Of a stretch of 17,291 nucleotides of DNA, positions 8,101 through 14,649 are shown piece by piece (the first letter of the stretch is position 1; each line of letters opens with the position of its first letter). Under the pieces are notes generated by a model. That model saw only the letters and a list, made by a program, of their open reading frames with translations. It was not told the origin of the DNA and made no database searches. Source of the DNA: DAOUAJ01 sp034433615 (GTDB taxonomy: Bacteria > Chloroflexota > Anaerolineae > DUEN01); the NCBI GenBank assembly GCA_034433615.1, contig DAOUAJ010000464.1, positions 1 to 17,291 of the forward strand, written 5' to 3'. A program made the position numbers and the translations under genes.

Positions 8101-9690
8101 CGCATGCTGACCGTCTTCCAGCGACACCCGCAGACCGGCATCGTTGGACCAATGTCCAACTATGTGTCCGGCCCTCAACTCGTGCCGAACGTCTCCTATA
8201 AAACGTTAACCGAGATGGAATCGTTTGCGGCGCAATGGGTAGCCGAGCATGCCGGACAAAGCACGCAGGTCGCTCGCGTCGTGGGCTTCTGTCTGTTGGC
8301 GCGCCGGGAAATGATCGAGCGCATCGGCGGGCTGGATGAGCAATTTGGCACAGGTAACTTTGAAGACGACGACTTCTGTATCCGCGCAGCTTTAGCTGGT
8401 TATGAGATTCAGATTGCCCAAGACGTCTTCATCCACCATACTGGCAGTCAGACCTTCAGGAGCGCCGGGATTGACTATCGCCAGAGCATGCAGCGCAACT
8501 GGGAGCTGTTCAAAGCTAAGTGGGGAATTCCGGCGGATACTCCTTTAGAGCAAGGGTATCATGTGCCAAAGGAGTTGCCAGATCCGTCACGACTCTACGT
8601 GCCACTGCCCGATGTCAGCGCCGATCATCAGCTTGATACCAGTGGCCGCTGGTGGGAAGACGTGCGCCTGAGCGAACTGCAGGCCACTCAAGAGGCTGTG
8701 CATCAGATTCTGGCCCCCGGCCAGGCCGCGCTGGAACGCGGCGACCTCGAAGCGGCCGCGCGCGAGTTCGCTCAGGTGACCCAACGCTACCCCGACCTGG
8801 CCGCCGGCCATACCGCCCTGGGCTCGACGCTCGTAGCCCTGGGTCGGGTCAAGGAGGCGATCCCGGCTCTGCGCCGCGCGGCGGAGCTGGCCCCGCAAGC
8901 GGCGGCGTTGCAGAACCAGCTAGGCGTCGCGCTGTACCAGGTGAATGACCTGGCGGGAGCGGAGGCGGCCTTCAAGGCGGCACAGCAGGCGGATCCGAAC
9001 GATGTGCAGGCTGCGCTCAACCTGATTGATCTCTACCGGACGATGGGGGACTATGCTCAGGCGACCGCCGTGGTCAAAGACGCGCTGCGCCGGCATCCCG
9101 ATAACTCGGATGTGTTGGCCACGTTTGGGGCCCTGTGTGCCGAGCTGGGGGATGGCGAGGGGGTGGAGATGGCGCTCCGACACATCCAGGCCCATGACCC
9201 CAACCATCCGGCTGTCCTGGCATTGCAGCAGGCGCTGGTCGCACCGGTTGAGCCGGGTGAGGACGGTCGAGACGCAGGCGTTGCTGAGGAGGCAGAGGAT
9301 GGGCCGCTGGCCGGTCAGGCCCAACCTGGGACAGACATGCCCCAGCCGGCACAGCTCACCAGTACCCAGCAAGGGTTGGCCCACCTCGCTCAGGGGGACC
9401 TGGCCGCGGCCGAGGCGGCTTTCCGCCAGGCGGTGAGGGAAGAGCCAGAGAACGCCGACGCGCTGTGTAACCTGGCGGAGCTGTTGCGCGCCCAAGAGCG
9501 CTACGACGAGGCAAGCGGGCTCTTCCTGCGGGCGTTGCAGGCCGATCCTGACAATGCCGGTGCGATCCTCGGCATGGCCGCGCTGTCCCTGGACCTGGGA
9601 GATGCGGAGTCGGCTCGGTTCTTCTATCAGCAGGCGAGGACGCGGTATCCCGAGTTAGCCGAGGTGCTTGATCCCGTGCTGGAGCAGTAA
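5116..9690 (+). CDS. Giant multidomain glycosyltransferase: methyltransferase, GT2, CgeB-like GT, GT2 and TPR
   Basis: This 1524-residue fusion has five parts. Residues 1-205 are a class I SAM methyltransferase-like domain (ELGCGT at 49-54, FDLVVMRHALEHS). Residues 219-480 are a GT2 domain (VITPTRDR, VIDDGSTDN with DDGS at 256-259, FLDDE near 308, MMEDTELGYRLSQRG near 405). Residues 590-880 resemble CgeB/GT group 1 (VALIYDNTVRPDTTGEYCRR, FDWCFVGN, MRVFEALACGRPLLTN at 784-799). Residues 895-1120 are a second GT2 (VSIVILTHNE, LVDNGSTDGT with DNGS at 932-935, LLNNDT at 982-987, FEDDDFCIRAALAGY from 1082). Residues about 1190-1340 and 1405-1520 are TPRs, split by an acidic, Pro/Gly-rich linker. 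The protein lacks a signal peptide and membrane segments. It could add and methylate several residues of one glycan, probably on flagellin. The first half is visibly AT-richer than the TPR part. The start follows GGAGG by 6 bases. Confidence 0.9.
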   Translation: MDDWETIKAYYQRMVQAAYAQPVYSHHTRAAFEACEHLLSDLDLRNAVELGCGTAPILDWLARRKVQTLGITLGKEPLAHEFLQRDFHFTGLPDASFDLVVMRHALEHSPMPLLALLEVARISRRWALIIVPCDHPYWINYPNHYSVFSDAGWRRLFAEAGFQVVRFERGSFAEGAPSDIDIEWRYLLEKTASVVHDDKPSVLSEAVRRWTQTQAGILRASVITPTRDRAHLLNRYLEALSRQTVTPGTFEIIVIDDGSTDNTSQVLQSWEHCFGPFLKIIRQDSRGPAAARNAGINASQGELIIFLDDEVIARESLVEAHLKAHEEFPGTEVAFLGQLVWPDEYLQVEPFMEYQSAAGTIMFDYPKFHDRQLLTFRHFITANLSIKKNFLGDERFDEHFPYAMMEDTELGYRLSQRGLQLRYCHDAVGLHDCRRTYWTFRNRQEQYGFSLGYLESKWRDLAQKLGAASLLQLWSESGVLLLSIENAIAELEKVSVRGLDARLQVNGHSLQQLIFRSRALLYATALNLHIARGYKRWQENRRSENGNGLRGRAFALPSGEARSGAIEKTQSELTPLLVPEAEDPMHLRQLRVALIYDNTVRPDTTGEYCRRALERACMVKHILPQYLNAVRPEDFDLFFHVDDGLNYLLPPHLKPSIWWVIDTHLQYEWDVLKARQFDAVFAAQRDGTARLRSDGVPAIWLPLAADPQVHHPVELPEKFDWCFVGNLTEHGNPIGLERAALIELLKKTFPNYYVGRAYGDDMCRVYSASRVVFNRSVRNDVNMRVFEALACGRPLLTNAIDQNGLLDLLIENKNYVAYRTADDLIEKLRMLLSDDGYRVNLGRSGREAVLAKHTYFHRMMAALSWLLKEEIVKPKGSSFLAIKPTVSRAFAASLSPLVSIVILTHNELSSTKQCLASIEAHTSQPYELILVDNGSTDGTLDFLRAYAATRDHVRVITNADNRGFSAGNNQGLSLAKGDYVLLLNNDTIVTEGWLERMLTVFQRHPQTGIVGPMSNYVSGPQLVPNVSYKTLTEMESFAAQWVAEHAGQSTQVARVVGFCLLARREMIERIGGLDEQFGTGNFEDDDFCIRAALAGYEIQIAQDVFIHHTGSQTFRSAGIDYRQSMQRNWELFKAKWGIPADTPLEQGYHVPKELPDPSRLYVPLPDVSADHQLDTSGRWWEDVRLSELQATQEAVHQILAPGQAALERGDLEAAAREFAQVTQRYPDLAAGHTALGSTLVALGRVKEAIPALRRAAELAPQAAALQNQLGVALYQVNDLAGAEAAFKAAQQADPNDVQAALNLIDLYRTMGDYAQATAVVKDALRRHPDNSDVLATFGALCAELGDGEGVEMALRHIQAHDPNHPAVLALQQALVAPVEPGEDGRDAGVAEEAEDGPLAGQAQPGTDMPQPAQLTSTQQGLAHLAQGDLAAAEAAFRQAVREEPENADALCNLAELLRAQERYDEASGLFLRALQADPDNAGAILGMAALSLDLGDAESARFFYQQARTRYPELAEVLDPVLEQ

Positions 9691-9723
9691 AATTCGCAAT
9701 GCGTTGGATGAGATGACCTCCTG

Positions 9724-9762
9724 AAAAACCCGAAGGGTCTCCTCAGACCCTTCGGGTTTTTT
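9724..9762 (+). terminator. Strong intrinsic terminator, likely bidirectional
   Basis: A perfect 17-bp stem (9724-9740 with 9745-9761) with a CCTC loop is followed by a run of six T on the plus strand, and five T when read on the minus strand. It lies 33 bases after the stop of the giant glycosyltransferase gene. It can also stop minus-strand transcripts coming from the exporter operon. Its inner arms are identical to those of the hairpin at 1491-1527; only the loop differs. Confidence 0.9.
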
Positions 9763-9768
9763 ATTAAT

Positions 9769-9846
9769 GTGGGCATCATGATCGCCTCCCCCACCGGCGA
9801 CGGCTTCTCCGCCACGTTCGAGGGATTCAAGGTGACGCAGGGATGA
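9769..9846 (+). pseudogene. C-terminal remnant of a DUF1349-type protein
   Basis: Twenty-five codons in frame end at TGA 9844-9846 and encode VGIMIASPTGDGFSATFEGF followed by KVTQG. This matches the closing strands of DUF1349 (concanavalin A-like) proteins, which commonly end in a pattern such as vGlmaaSPtGeGF.vtFedF. The rest of the gene is absent: the terminator hairpin lies directly upstream and no ribosome site is present. I take it as a leftover of a deletion. The fragment is short, so the family call rests on pattern memory. Confidence 0.55.
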
Positions 9847-9856
9847 GGTAAGCCGA

Positions 9857-10036
9857 TTAACGGGCGAGAGCATACACCCGTACTTCTCTCTCCAGGCGGT
9901 CTTGCAGGCGATCCTTCTCCACTTCAAGGTCATACCGCGCTTGGAGATTCATCCAAAACCGCTCAGAAAGGCCGAAATAACGTGACAACCTCAGCGCCGT
10001 GTCGGCACTGATGGCACGCTTCCCGTGGACGATGTT
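9857..10036 (-). pseudogene. higA: HigA-type antitoxin, C-terminal remnant
   Basis: The minus strand encodes NIVHGKRAISADTALRLSRY, then FGLSERFWMNLQARYDLEVE, then about 18 more residues to VYALAR and a TAA at 9857-9859. This is the second half of an XRE-family HigA/VapI antitoxin: end of the helix-turn-helix, then the typical ADTALRL.RYFG...FW.NLQ motif. Intact members are near 100 residues. The N-terminal part is replaced by the end of the ABC exporter gene, which overlaps in another frame. No start codon or ribosome site serves it, and no HigB toxin gene is seen. It is a broken gene, probably joined to the exporter by a deletion. Confidence 0.75.
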
Positions 10037-11859
10037 ACTACCTCCACAAACTGCCGCTCGTACAGATCGCGATACAGCCCGCCCCGCGCCAATAGCGCCT
10101 CGTGGCTCCCCTGCTCCACGATGCGGCCGTCCTGCACCACGCAGATCAAATCGGCGTTGCGGATGGTGCTCAGCCGGTGGGCGATGACGATGGCGGTGCG
10201 CCCGGCCAGCAGCCGTCGCAGCGCTTCCTGGATCAGCCCTTCGGTCAGGGTGTCCACGCTGGCCGTGGCCTCGTCCAGGATCAGGATGCGGGGATCGGCC
10301 AGCACGGCGCGGGCGATGCAGATGAGCTGGCGCTGACCTACAGAGAGATTGACGCCTCCTTCCAGAACCTCCGTGGCGTAACCGTCCGGCAGCGCGGTGA
10401 TGAACTCGTGAGCATTAGCCAGGCGAGCTGCCTCCTCCACCGCGCGGTCGGACGCATCCGGTCGGCCGAAGCGGATGTTGTCAGCGATGGAACCGGAGAA
10501 GAGGAAGGGGTCCTGAGGCACCAGCCCCATCTGCCGCCGTAGGGAGCGCTGGGTGACCTGGCGCACGTCAATCCCATCAATCAGCACAGCTCCGTCGGTC
10601 ACGTCGTAGAGGCGGGCGATCAGGTTGGCGATGGAGGTCTTACCCGCTCCTGTCGGCCCCACCAACGCGACCGTCTGCCCCGGCTCGATGGTCAGGTTCA
10701 CGTCGTGGAGCACGCGCGCGTCGCCCCGATACGAGAAGGAGACATGGCGCAGTTCCACCCGGCCGACGATGGACGGCATCTCGATGGCATCGGGCTGATC
10801 GGTGACCTCCGGCCGAGTGTCCAGCAGCCCCAGCACGCGCTCCCCGCCGGCCATCGCCGCCTGCATCGTAGTGTAAAGCTGGCTCAGCTCCTGGATCGGC
10901 TGGAAGAAGCGGGTGACGTAGGCCAGGAAAGCGACCACCACGCCCAGGGTGAGCTCGTCGCGGGCGACGGCGAGGCCACCGAACCACAGCACGATGCCGG
11001 TCGCCAGCATCCCCAGGAACTCGACGGAAGGCAGAAAAACGAAGGAAAGGGACATGGCAGAGATGTAAGCATCCCGGTTGGCGCGGTTCACCTTGTCGAA
11101 TCGCTCAAAGGAAGCCCCTTCCTGGGCGAAGGCCTGGATCACCCGCATGCCGGAGATGTCCTCGGCCAGGTCACCCACGACGGCGGCGATGCGGGCGCGG
11201 GTCTGGCGGAAGGCGACCTGGGCGCGTTGGGCGAAGAGCCAGGTCGCCAGCACCATCAACGGCAACACGCTGAAGGTGAGGAGGGCCAGCCTTGGGCTCA
11301 TAGAGAGCATCACGCCGATGATGCCGCCCAGTACCACCATGTCGCTGACGAGGGTGAGCAGGCCCTGCGACAGCAGTTCGTTGATCACGGCCACATCGTT
11401 GATGACGCGAGAGATGGTAACCCCGACGATGTGGACGTCGTGGTAGCCCAGGGGAAGCGCCTGCAGATGACGGAAGAGCTGGGCGCGCAGGGTGGCCAGC
11501 ACCTGCTGCCCCACCCAGGAGAGCAGATATTGTTGCCCTGACGAGGCCAGGTAGGTGCCCAGAAAAGTGCCGGCCGTCAGCAGGGCGATGCGAGTGAGGC
11601 CCACCACATCGCCCTGGAAGATGTACTGGTCTATGGCGATCTTGACGAGGTAAGGGGTAGCCAGAGTCAGAGCCGATGTGATCAGCATCAGCGTCAAGGC
11701 TGCGGCCATGCGCTGCCAATGGGGACGCAGGTAAGCCAACAGCCGGACGACGACATGCCGGTTGAAAGCTCGCCCCTCCGTCTCCTCGCCAAAGCTCTCG
11801 ATGGCCCCGCGCGGCCCCATGCCGGCGCTGGTAGCGCCGATGGAAAAACTCACACTCAA
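9991..11859 (-). CDS. ABC exporter subunit with consensus catalytic residues and a modified signature motif
   Basis: This is a half-transporter of 622 residues with six membrane helices (about 50-320) and a nucleotide-binding domain. Visible motifs are Walker A GPTGAGKTS (401-409), Q-loop Q449, signature LSVGQ (505-509, canonical LSGGQ), Walker B ILILDE with catalytic E530, and H-loop H561. The neighbouring subunit has the complementary defects, so the two form a heterodimer like TM287/288. The TTG at 11859 has almost no spacing from GGGGG; the GTG at 11853 is better placed with 6 bases. It starts 17 bases after the preceding gene. The last residues, EVVTSSTGSVPSVPTRR, are read from the fused higA remnant in another frame, so the native end was probably near YERQF. 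The substrate is unknown (drug, lipid or peptide). Confidence 0.9.
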   Translation of the reverse strand: MSVSFSIGATSAGMGPRGAIESFGEETEGRAFNRHVVVRLLAYLRPHWQRMAAALTLMLITSALTLATPYLVKIAIDQYIFQGDVVGLTRIALLTAGTFLGTYLASSGQQYLLSWVGQQVLATLRAQLFRHLQALPLGYHDVHIVGVTISRVINDVAVINELLSQGLLTLVSDMVVLGGIIGVMLSMSPRLALLTFSVLPLMVLATWLFAQRAQVAFRQTRARIAAVVGDLAEDISGMRVIQAFAQEGASFERFDKVNRANRDAYISAMSLSFVFLPSVEFLGMLATGIVLWFGGLAVARDELTLGVVVAFLAYVTRFFQPIQELSQLYTTMQAAMAGGERVLGLLDTRPEVTDQPDAIEMPSIVGRVELRHVSFSYRGDARVLHDVNLTIEPGQTVALVGPTGAGKTSIANLIARLYDVTDGAVLIDGIDVRQVTQRSLRRQMGLVPQDPFLFSGSIADNIRFGRPDASDRAVEEAARLANAHEFITALPDGYATEVLEGGVNLSVGQRQLICIARAVLADPRILILDEATASVDTLTEGLIQEALRRLLAGRTAIVIAHRLSTIRNADLICVVQDGRIVEQGSHEALLARGGLYRDLYERQFVEVVTSSTGSVPSVPTRR

Positions 11860-11876
11860 CCCCCTGATGCGAACGG

Positions 11877-13700
11877 TTAGCCGTCAGCCAGACCGATCAG
11901 CTTAAAGCTGATAGCTGATGGCTGATCGCTTGGTTTCAACTGCCGATGGTAAATCTCCGCGTACAGGCCGGAGGTACGCAGCAGCTCATCGTGGGTGCCG
12001 CAGGCGGCGATGCGCCCTTTCTCCAGCACCAGGATCAGATCGGCCATGCGCACTGTGCTCAGGCGCTGGGCGATGACGAAGGAGGTGCGCCCGCGCATCA
12101 GCCGCTCCAACGCCATCTGGATCAGCCGCTCGGTCTCGGTATCCACGCTGGCCGTAGCATCGTCCAGGATCAGGATGCGGGGATCCTTCAGCAGGGCGCG
12201 AGCGATGGCGATGCGCTGCTTCTGCCCGCCGGAGAGGGTAACGCCCCGCTCACCGACGTGGGTGTCGTAACCGTCAGGCATCTCCATAATGAACGAATGG
12301 GCCTGGGCCGCTTGCGCCGCGGCGATGATCTCCTCCTCGCTGGCATCGGGGCGGCCAAAGGCGATGTTCTCCCGAATCGTGGCGGCGAAGAGGGTCGTCT
12401 CCTGGAGCACGATGCCGATCTGGGCACGCAACGAGTTGAGGGTGACGTGGCGGATGTCGTACCCGTCAATGGTGATGCGCCCCTCGGTGGGGTCGTAAAA
12501 GCGCGGGATCAGGTTGATGATGGTGGATTTGCCGGAGCCGGTGGTGCCCAGCAGCGCGATCACCTGGCCCGGCTGCGCCTCGAAGGTGATGTCCTGGAGC
12601 ACGCGATGGCGGCCAAAGTAGGCGAAGGAGACGCGCTCAAAGCGCACGTGGCCCCTTACCGGCGGCAGCGGCACCGCATCCGGCGCGTCCTGCACCTCCG
12701 ACGCGGCGTCCAGGATCTCGAAGACACGTTCGCCCGAGGCCACTGCCTGCGCGACGGCGGAGACGATCATGCCCAGTCGGCGCACCGGCTGAATGAGCTG
12801 AGCCAGGTAGGTGGAGAAAGCCACCAGCTCTCCCAGAGTCAGTTGGCCGCGGATGACCAGCAGGCCACCGTACCAGATGATGAAGACCGTGCCAGCGTTG
12901 GCGATGAGGTCCATCAAGGGCATGTTAAAAGCCTGGAGGCGAGCGGCCTGGGCGGCAAGGTTGAACCAGCGCTCGTTCTCACGGTCGAAGCGGATGATCT
13001 CGGCTTCCTCCTGGGCGAAAGCCTTAACAACGCGGGCGCCGCGCAGGTTCTGTTCCAGCCGCGTGGTGAGCACGGCCAACTGCTGCTGGATGTCGAGGGA
13101 GAGGGGGCGGAAGCGGCGGCCAAAGTAGAGCGCGCGGTGGGCCAACAACGGCATGGTGGCCAGAGCCAGCAGAGCCAGGTGGGGGTTCATCACCACCAGC
13201 ATGATCGCAGTTCCTATCAGCAAGACCGTGCCGTCCATCAGGCGCAGAAAGGCGCGCCCCGTCAGAAAGCGGATGCGCTCCACATCCTGCACCGCCCGGG
13301 AGAGGAGCTGCCCGGTCTCGGCGCGGTCGTGGTAGGAGAAGGAGAGGGCTGAAAGTTTGCGGTGGATCGCGTTGCGCAGATCATAGGCGACGCCTTGAGA
13401 GGCAGTCTCCGTCCATCGCCCCTGCAGGAAGGTCAAGACACCCTTGACCAGCGTCAGCCCGAGGAGGGCCAAGACAGCCCATCCCAGCAGGTGGAGATCG
13501 CCACCGCGGATCCCTCGGTCTACAATCCAGCGGATGAACTGGGGGATAGTCAGCGCCAGCGCTGTGATTCCCAGCAACGCCAAATAGGCGCCGGCAGTTT
13601 GTCGCCAGTAAGGGCGCAGGTAGTGGAAACAGCGCCACAAGATATACCCGGCGCCCGGCTGGCGCAAGGGGAGCGGGGTCGGGCGATCAGTCAACGACAC
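11877..13700 (-). CDS. ABC exporter subunit with degenerate ATP site
   Basis: This 607-residue half-transporter has a six-helix membrane domain (about 35-320) and a nucleotide-binding domain. Motifs are Walker A GTTGSGKST (385-393), Q433, a canonical LSGGQ (489-493), Walker B ILILDD with D514 where the catalytic glutamate should be, and Q545 where the H-loop histidine should be. With LSVGQ in its partner this makes one non-hydrolytic site and one consensus site, the known pattern of heterodimeric exporters. GTG at 13700 is the only workable upstream start, because an in-frame TGA precedes it. It begins 17 bases after phoU. The native end is probably AEIYHRQLK; the last 18 residues (PSDQPSAISFKLIGLADG) come mostly from a heptamer repeat array. 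Confidence 0.92.
   Translation of the reverse strand: MSLTDRPTPLPLRQPGAGYILWRCFHYLRPYWRQTAGAYLALLGITALALTIPQFIRWIVDRGIRGGDLHLLGWAVLALLGLTLVKGVLTFLQGRWTETASQGVAYDLRNAIHRKLSALSFSYHDRAETGQLLSRAVQDVERIRFLTGRAFLRLMDGTVLLIGTAIMLVVMNPHLALLALATMPLLAHRALYFGRRFRPLSLDIQQQLAVLTTRLEQNLRGARVVKAFAQEEAEIIRFDRENERWFNLAAQAARLQAFNMPLMDLIANAGTVFIIWYGGLLVIRGQLTLGELVAFSTYLAQLIQPVRRLGMIVSAVAQAVASGERVFEILDAASEVQDAPDAVPLPPVRGHVRFERVSFAYFGRHRVLQDITFEAQPGQVIALLGTTGSGKSTIINLIPRFYDPTEGRITIDGYDIRHVTLNSLRAQIGIVLQETTLFAATIRENIAFGRPDASEEEIIAAAQAAQAHSFIMEMPDGYDTHVGERGVTLSGGQKQRIAIARALLKDPRILILDDATASVDTETERLIQMALERLMRGRTSFVIAQRLSTVRMADLILVLEKGRIAACGTHDELLRTSGLYAEIYHRQLKPSDQPSAISFKLIGLADG
11896..11930 (-). repeat. Tandem heptamer array within the 3' end of the exporter gene
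   Basis: The minus strand reads AGCGATC, AGCCATC, AGCTATC, AGCTTTA, AGCTGAT in steps of seven. It belongs to the same family as 2758-2792. Bases 11896-11912 also form a perfect inverted repeat (ATCAGCTT, A, AAGCTGAT). The array is translated as part of the exporter's C-terminal tail, and the stop codon follows 17 bases later. Confidence 0.7.
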
Positions 13701-13717
13701 GGTGCATCTTCACAGGA

Positions 13718-14383
13718 TTAGAGTTCCTCGGTATCAACCTCCACCATCTGGCCCTGCACGGTGAAGATCACACGCTCGCAGATGTTGGTCACGCGATCTG
13801 CGGCCCGTTCCAGGTTGTGAGCTGCCCACAGCAGGTAAGTGGCCTGATCAATGGTCCTGTGATCGGCCATCATGAAAGTGAGGAGCTCCCGATAGACTTG
13901 GTTATACAGGGCGTCCATCTCGTCATCCTCTTTGGGAATGGCGCGCGCGGCAACGACGTCTCGCTCCGCGAAGGCTTTCAGCGCACGGCTGAGCATGCCG
14001 CAGGCCTTCTCGGCCATACGGGGGATGTCAATCAGGGGCTTGATCAGGGGAGCGTCTCCGATCAAGAGGTTGATCTTGGAGATGCCTTTGGCGTAGTCTC
14101 CTGTGCGTTCCAGTTCGGTGGCAATCTCCAGGATAGCTGCGATGGCGCGCAGATCGCCAGCCATGGGCTGCTGGGTGGCGATCAACGTGAGACAATCGGA
14201 CTCGATCGCGTAGCGTTTCTCGTTGATCTGACGGTCACCGGCGATAATGCGCCGTGCACCCTCCTGATCCCGTCGTTTCAGGCATTCTACAGACTCGAGG
14301 AGCGCTTTCTCCACCATGCTGCCCAGGGTCAACACTTCATCCTGCAAGCGCTGTAGCTCTCGGTCAAAGGTTTGCCTCACCAT
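13718..14383 (-). CDS. phoU: PhoU-family phosphate signalling regulator
   Basis: The 221-residue length fits PhoU. The protein is all helical, two three-helix bundles, each with the metal-binding ExxxD motif: LERTGDYAKGI (E92, D96) and NLERAADRVTNICE (E192, D196). The start MVRQTFDRELQRLQDEVLTL is typical. PhoU links the Pst phosphate transporter to the PhoR/PhoB two-component system and represses it when phosphate is plentiful. The ATG follows GAGGTGA closely. No pst or phoB genes are in the window. Instead phoU leads an operon with the two exporter genes, 17 bases apart. Whether the exporter responds to phosphate is unknown; the linkage could be accidental. Confidence 0.93.
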   Translation of the reverse strand: MVRQTFDRELQRLQDEVLTLGSMVEKALLESVECLKRRDQEGARRIIAGDRQINEKRYAIESDCLTLIATQQPMAGDLRAIAAILEIATELERTGDYAKGISKINLLIGDAPLIKPLIDIPRMAEKACGMLSRALKAFAERDVVAARAIPKEDDEMDALYNQVYRELLTFMMADHRTIDQATYLLWAAHNLERAADRVTNICERVIFTVQGQMVEVDTEEL

Positions 14384-14464
14384 TTTTCACCTCGCGTGTC
14401 GGGCTCCGATCCCCAGCCAGTGCCATCCACAGGCACGCCAATGGCCTGCGCGACGGATAACGCC

Positions 14465-14493
14465 ATATTAGCGCACTTCCCGATTTTAGGCAA
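14465..14493 (-). promoter_or_regulatory. Candidate sigma-70 promoter for the phoU-exporter operon
   Basis: On the minus strand TTGCCT (14488-14493) and TAATAT (14465-14470) are separated by exactly 17 bases; each matches 4 of 6 consensus positions. It would give a leader of roughly 75 bases. It is the best pair I see upstream of phoU, but it is only a moderate match. Confidence 0.35.
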
Positions 14494-14649
14494 CTGTGCC
14501 CATCAGCCAGGTGCACACACGATTTGTCAGTGAGTTTTCAGAGCGTCTCTCACCAGTGCTGACAGGGGAGGTACGGAGGGAACCCCCTCCGCAAAAACCT
14601 CTCTTAAGCCTTTTACCTGCCCTGCCCGGCCTCATGAGCAAAAACTTAA
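14494..14649. other. Non-coding stretch between phoU and the PIN remnant
   Basis: I see no gene here. Weak features are TGTCAG/CTGACA (14525-14530 with 14559-14564) and an 8-base direct repeat CTTAAGCC at 14603-14610 and 14645-14652. The second copy ends within the first codons of the PIN toxin remnant, so this repeat may mark the deletion that removed the front of that gene. Confidence 0.35.

Noticed and set aside
9857..10036. Functional HigA antitoxin
   Set aside because: The first half of the helix-turn-helix, the start codon and any ribosome site are missing.
11946..13352. Long open frame of 468 codons on the plus strand
   Set aside because: It lies antisense to the exporter subunit whose ABC motifs are intact. 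The translation is low-complexity (H, D, G, Q-rich) as expected from a mirror of a GC-rich gene.
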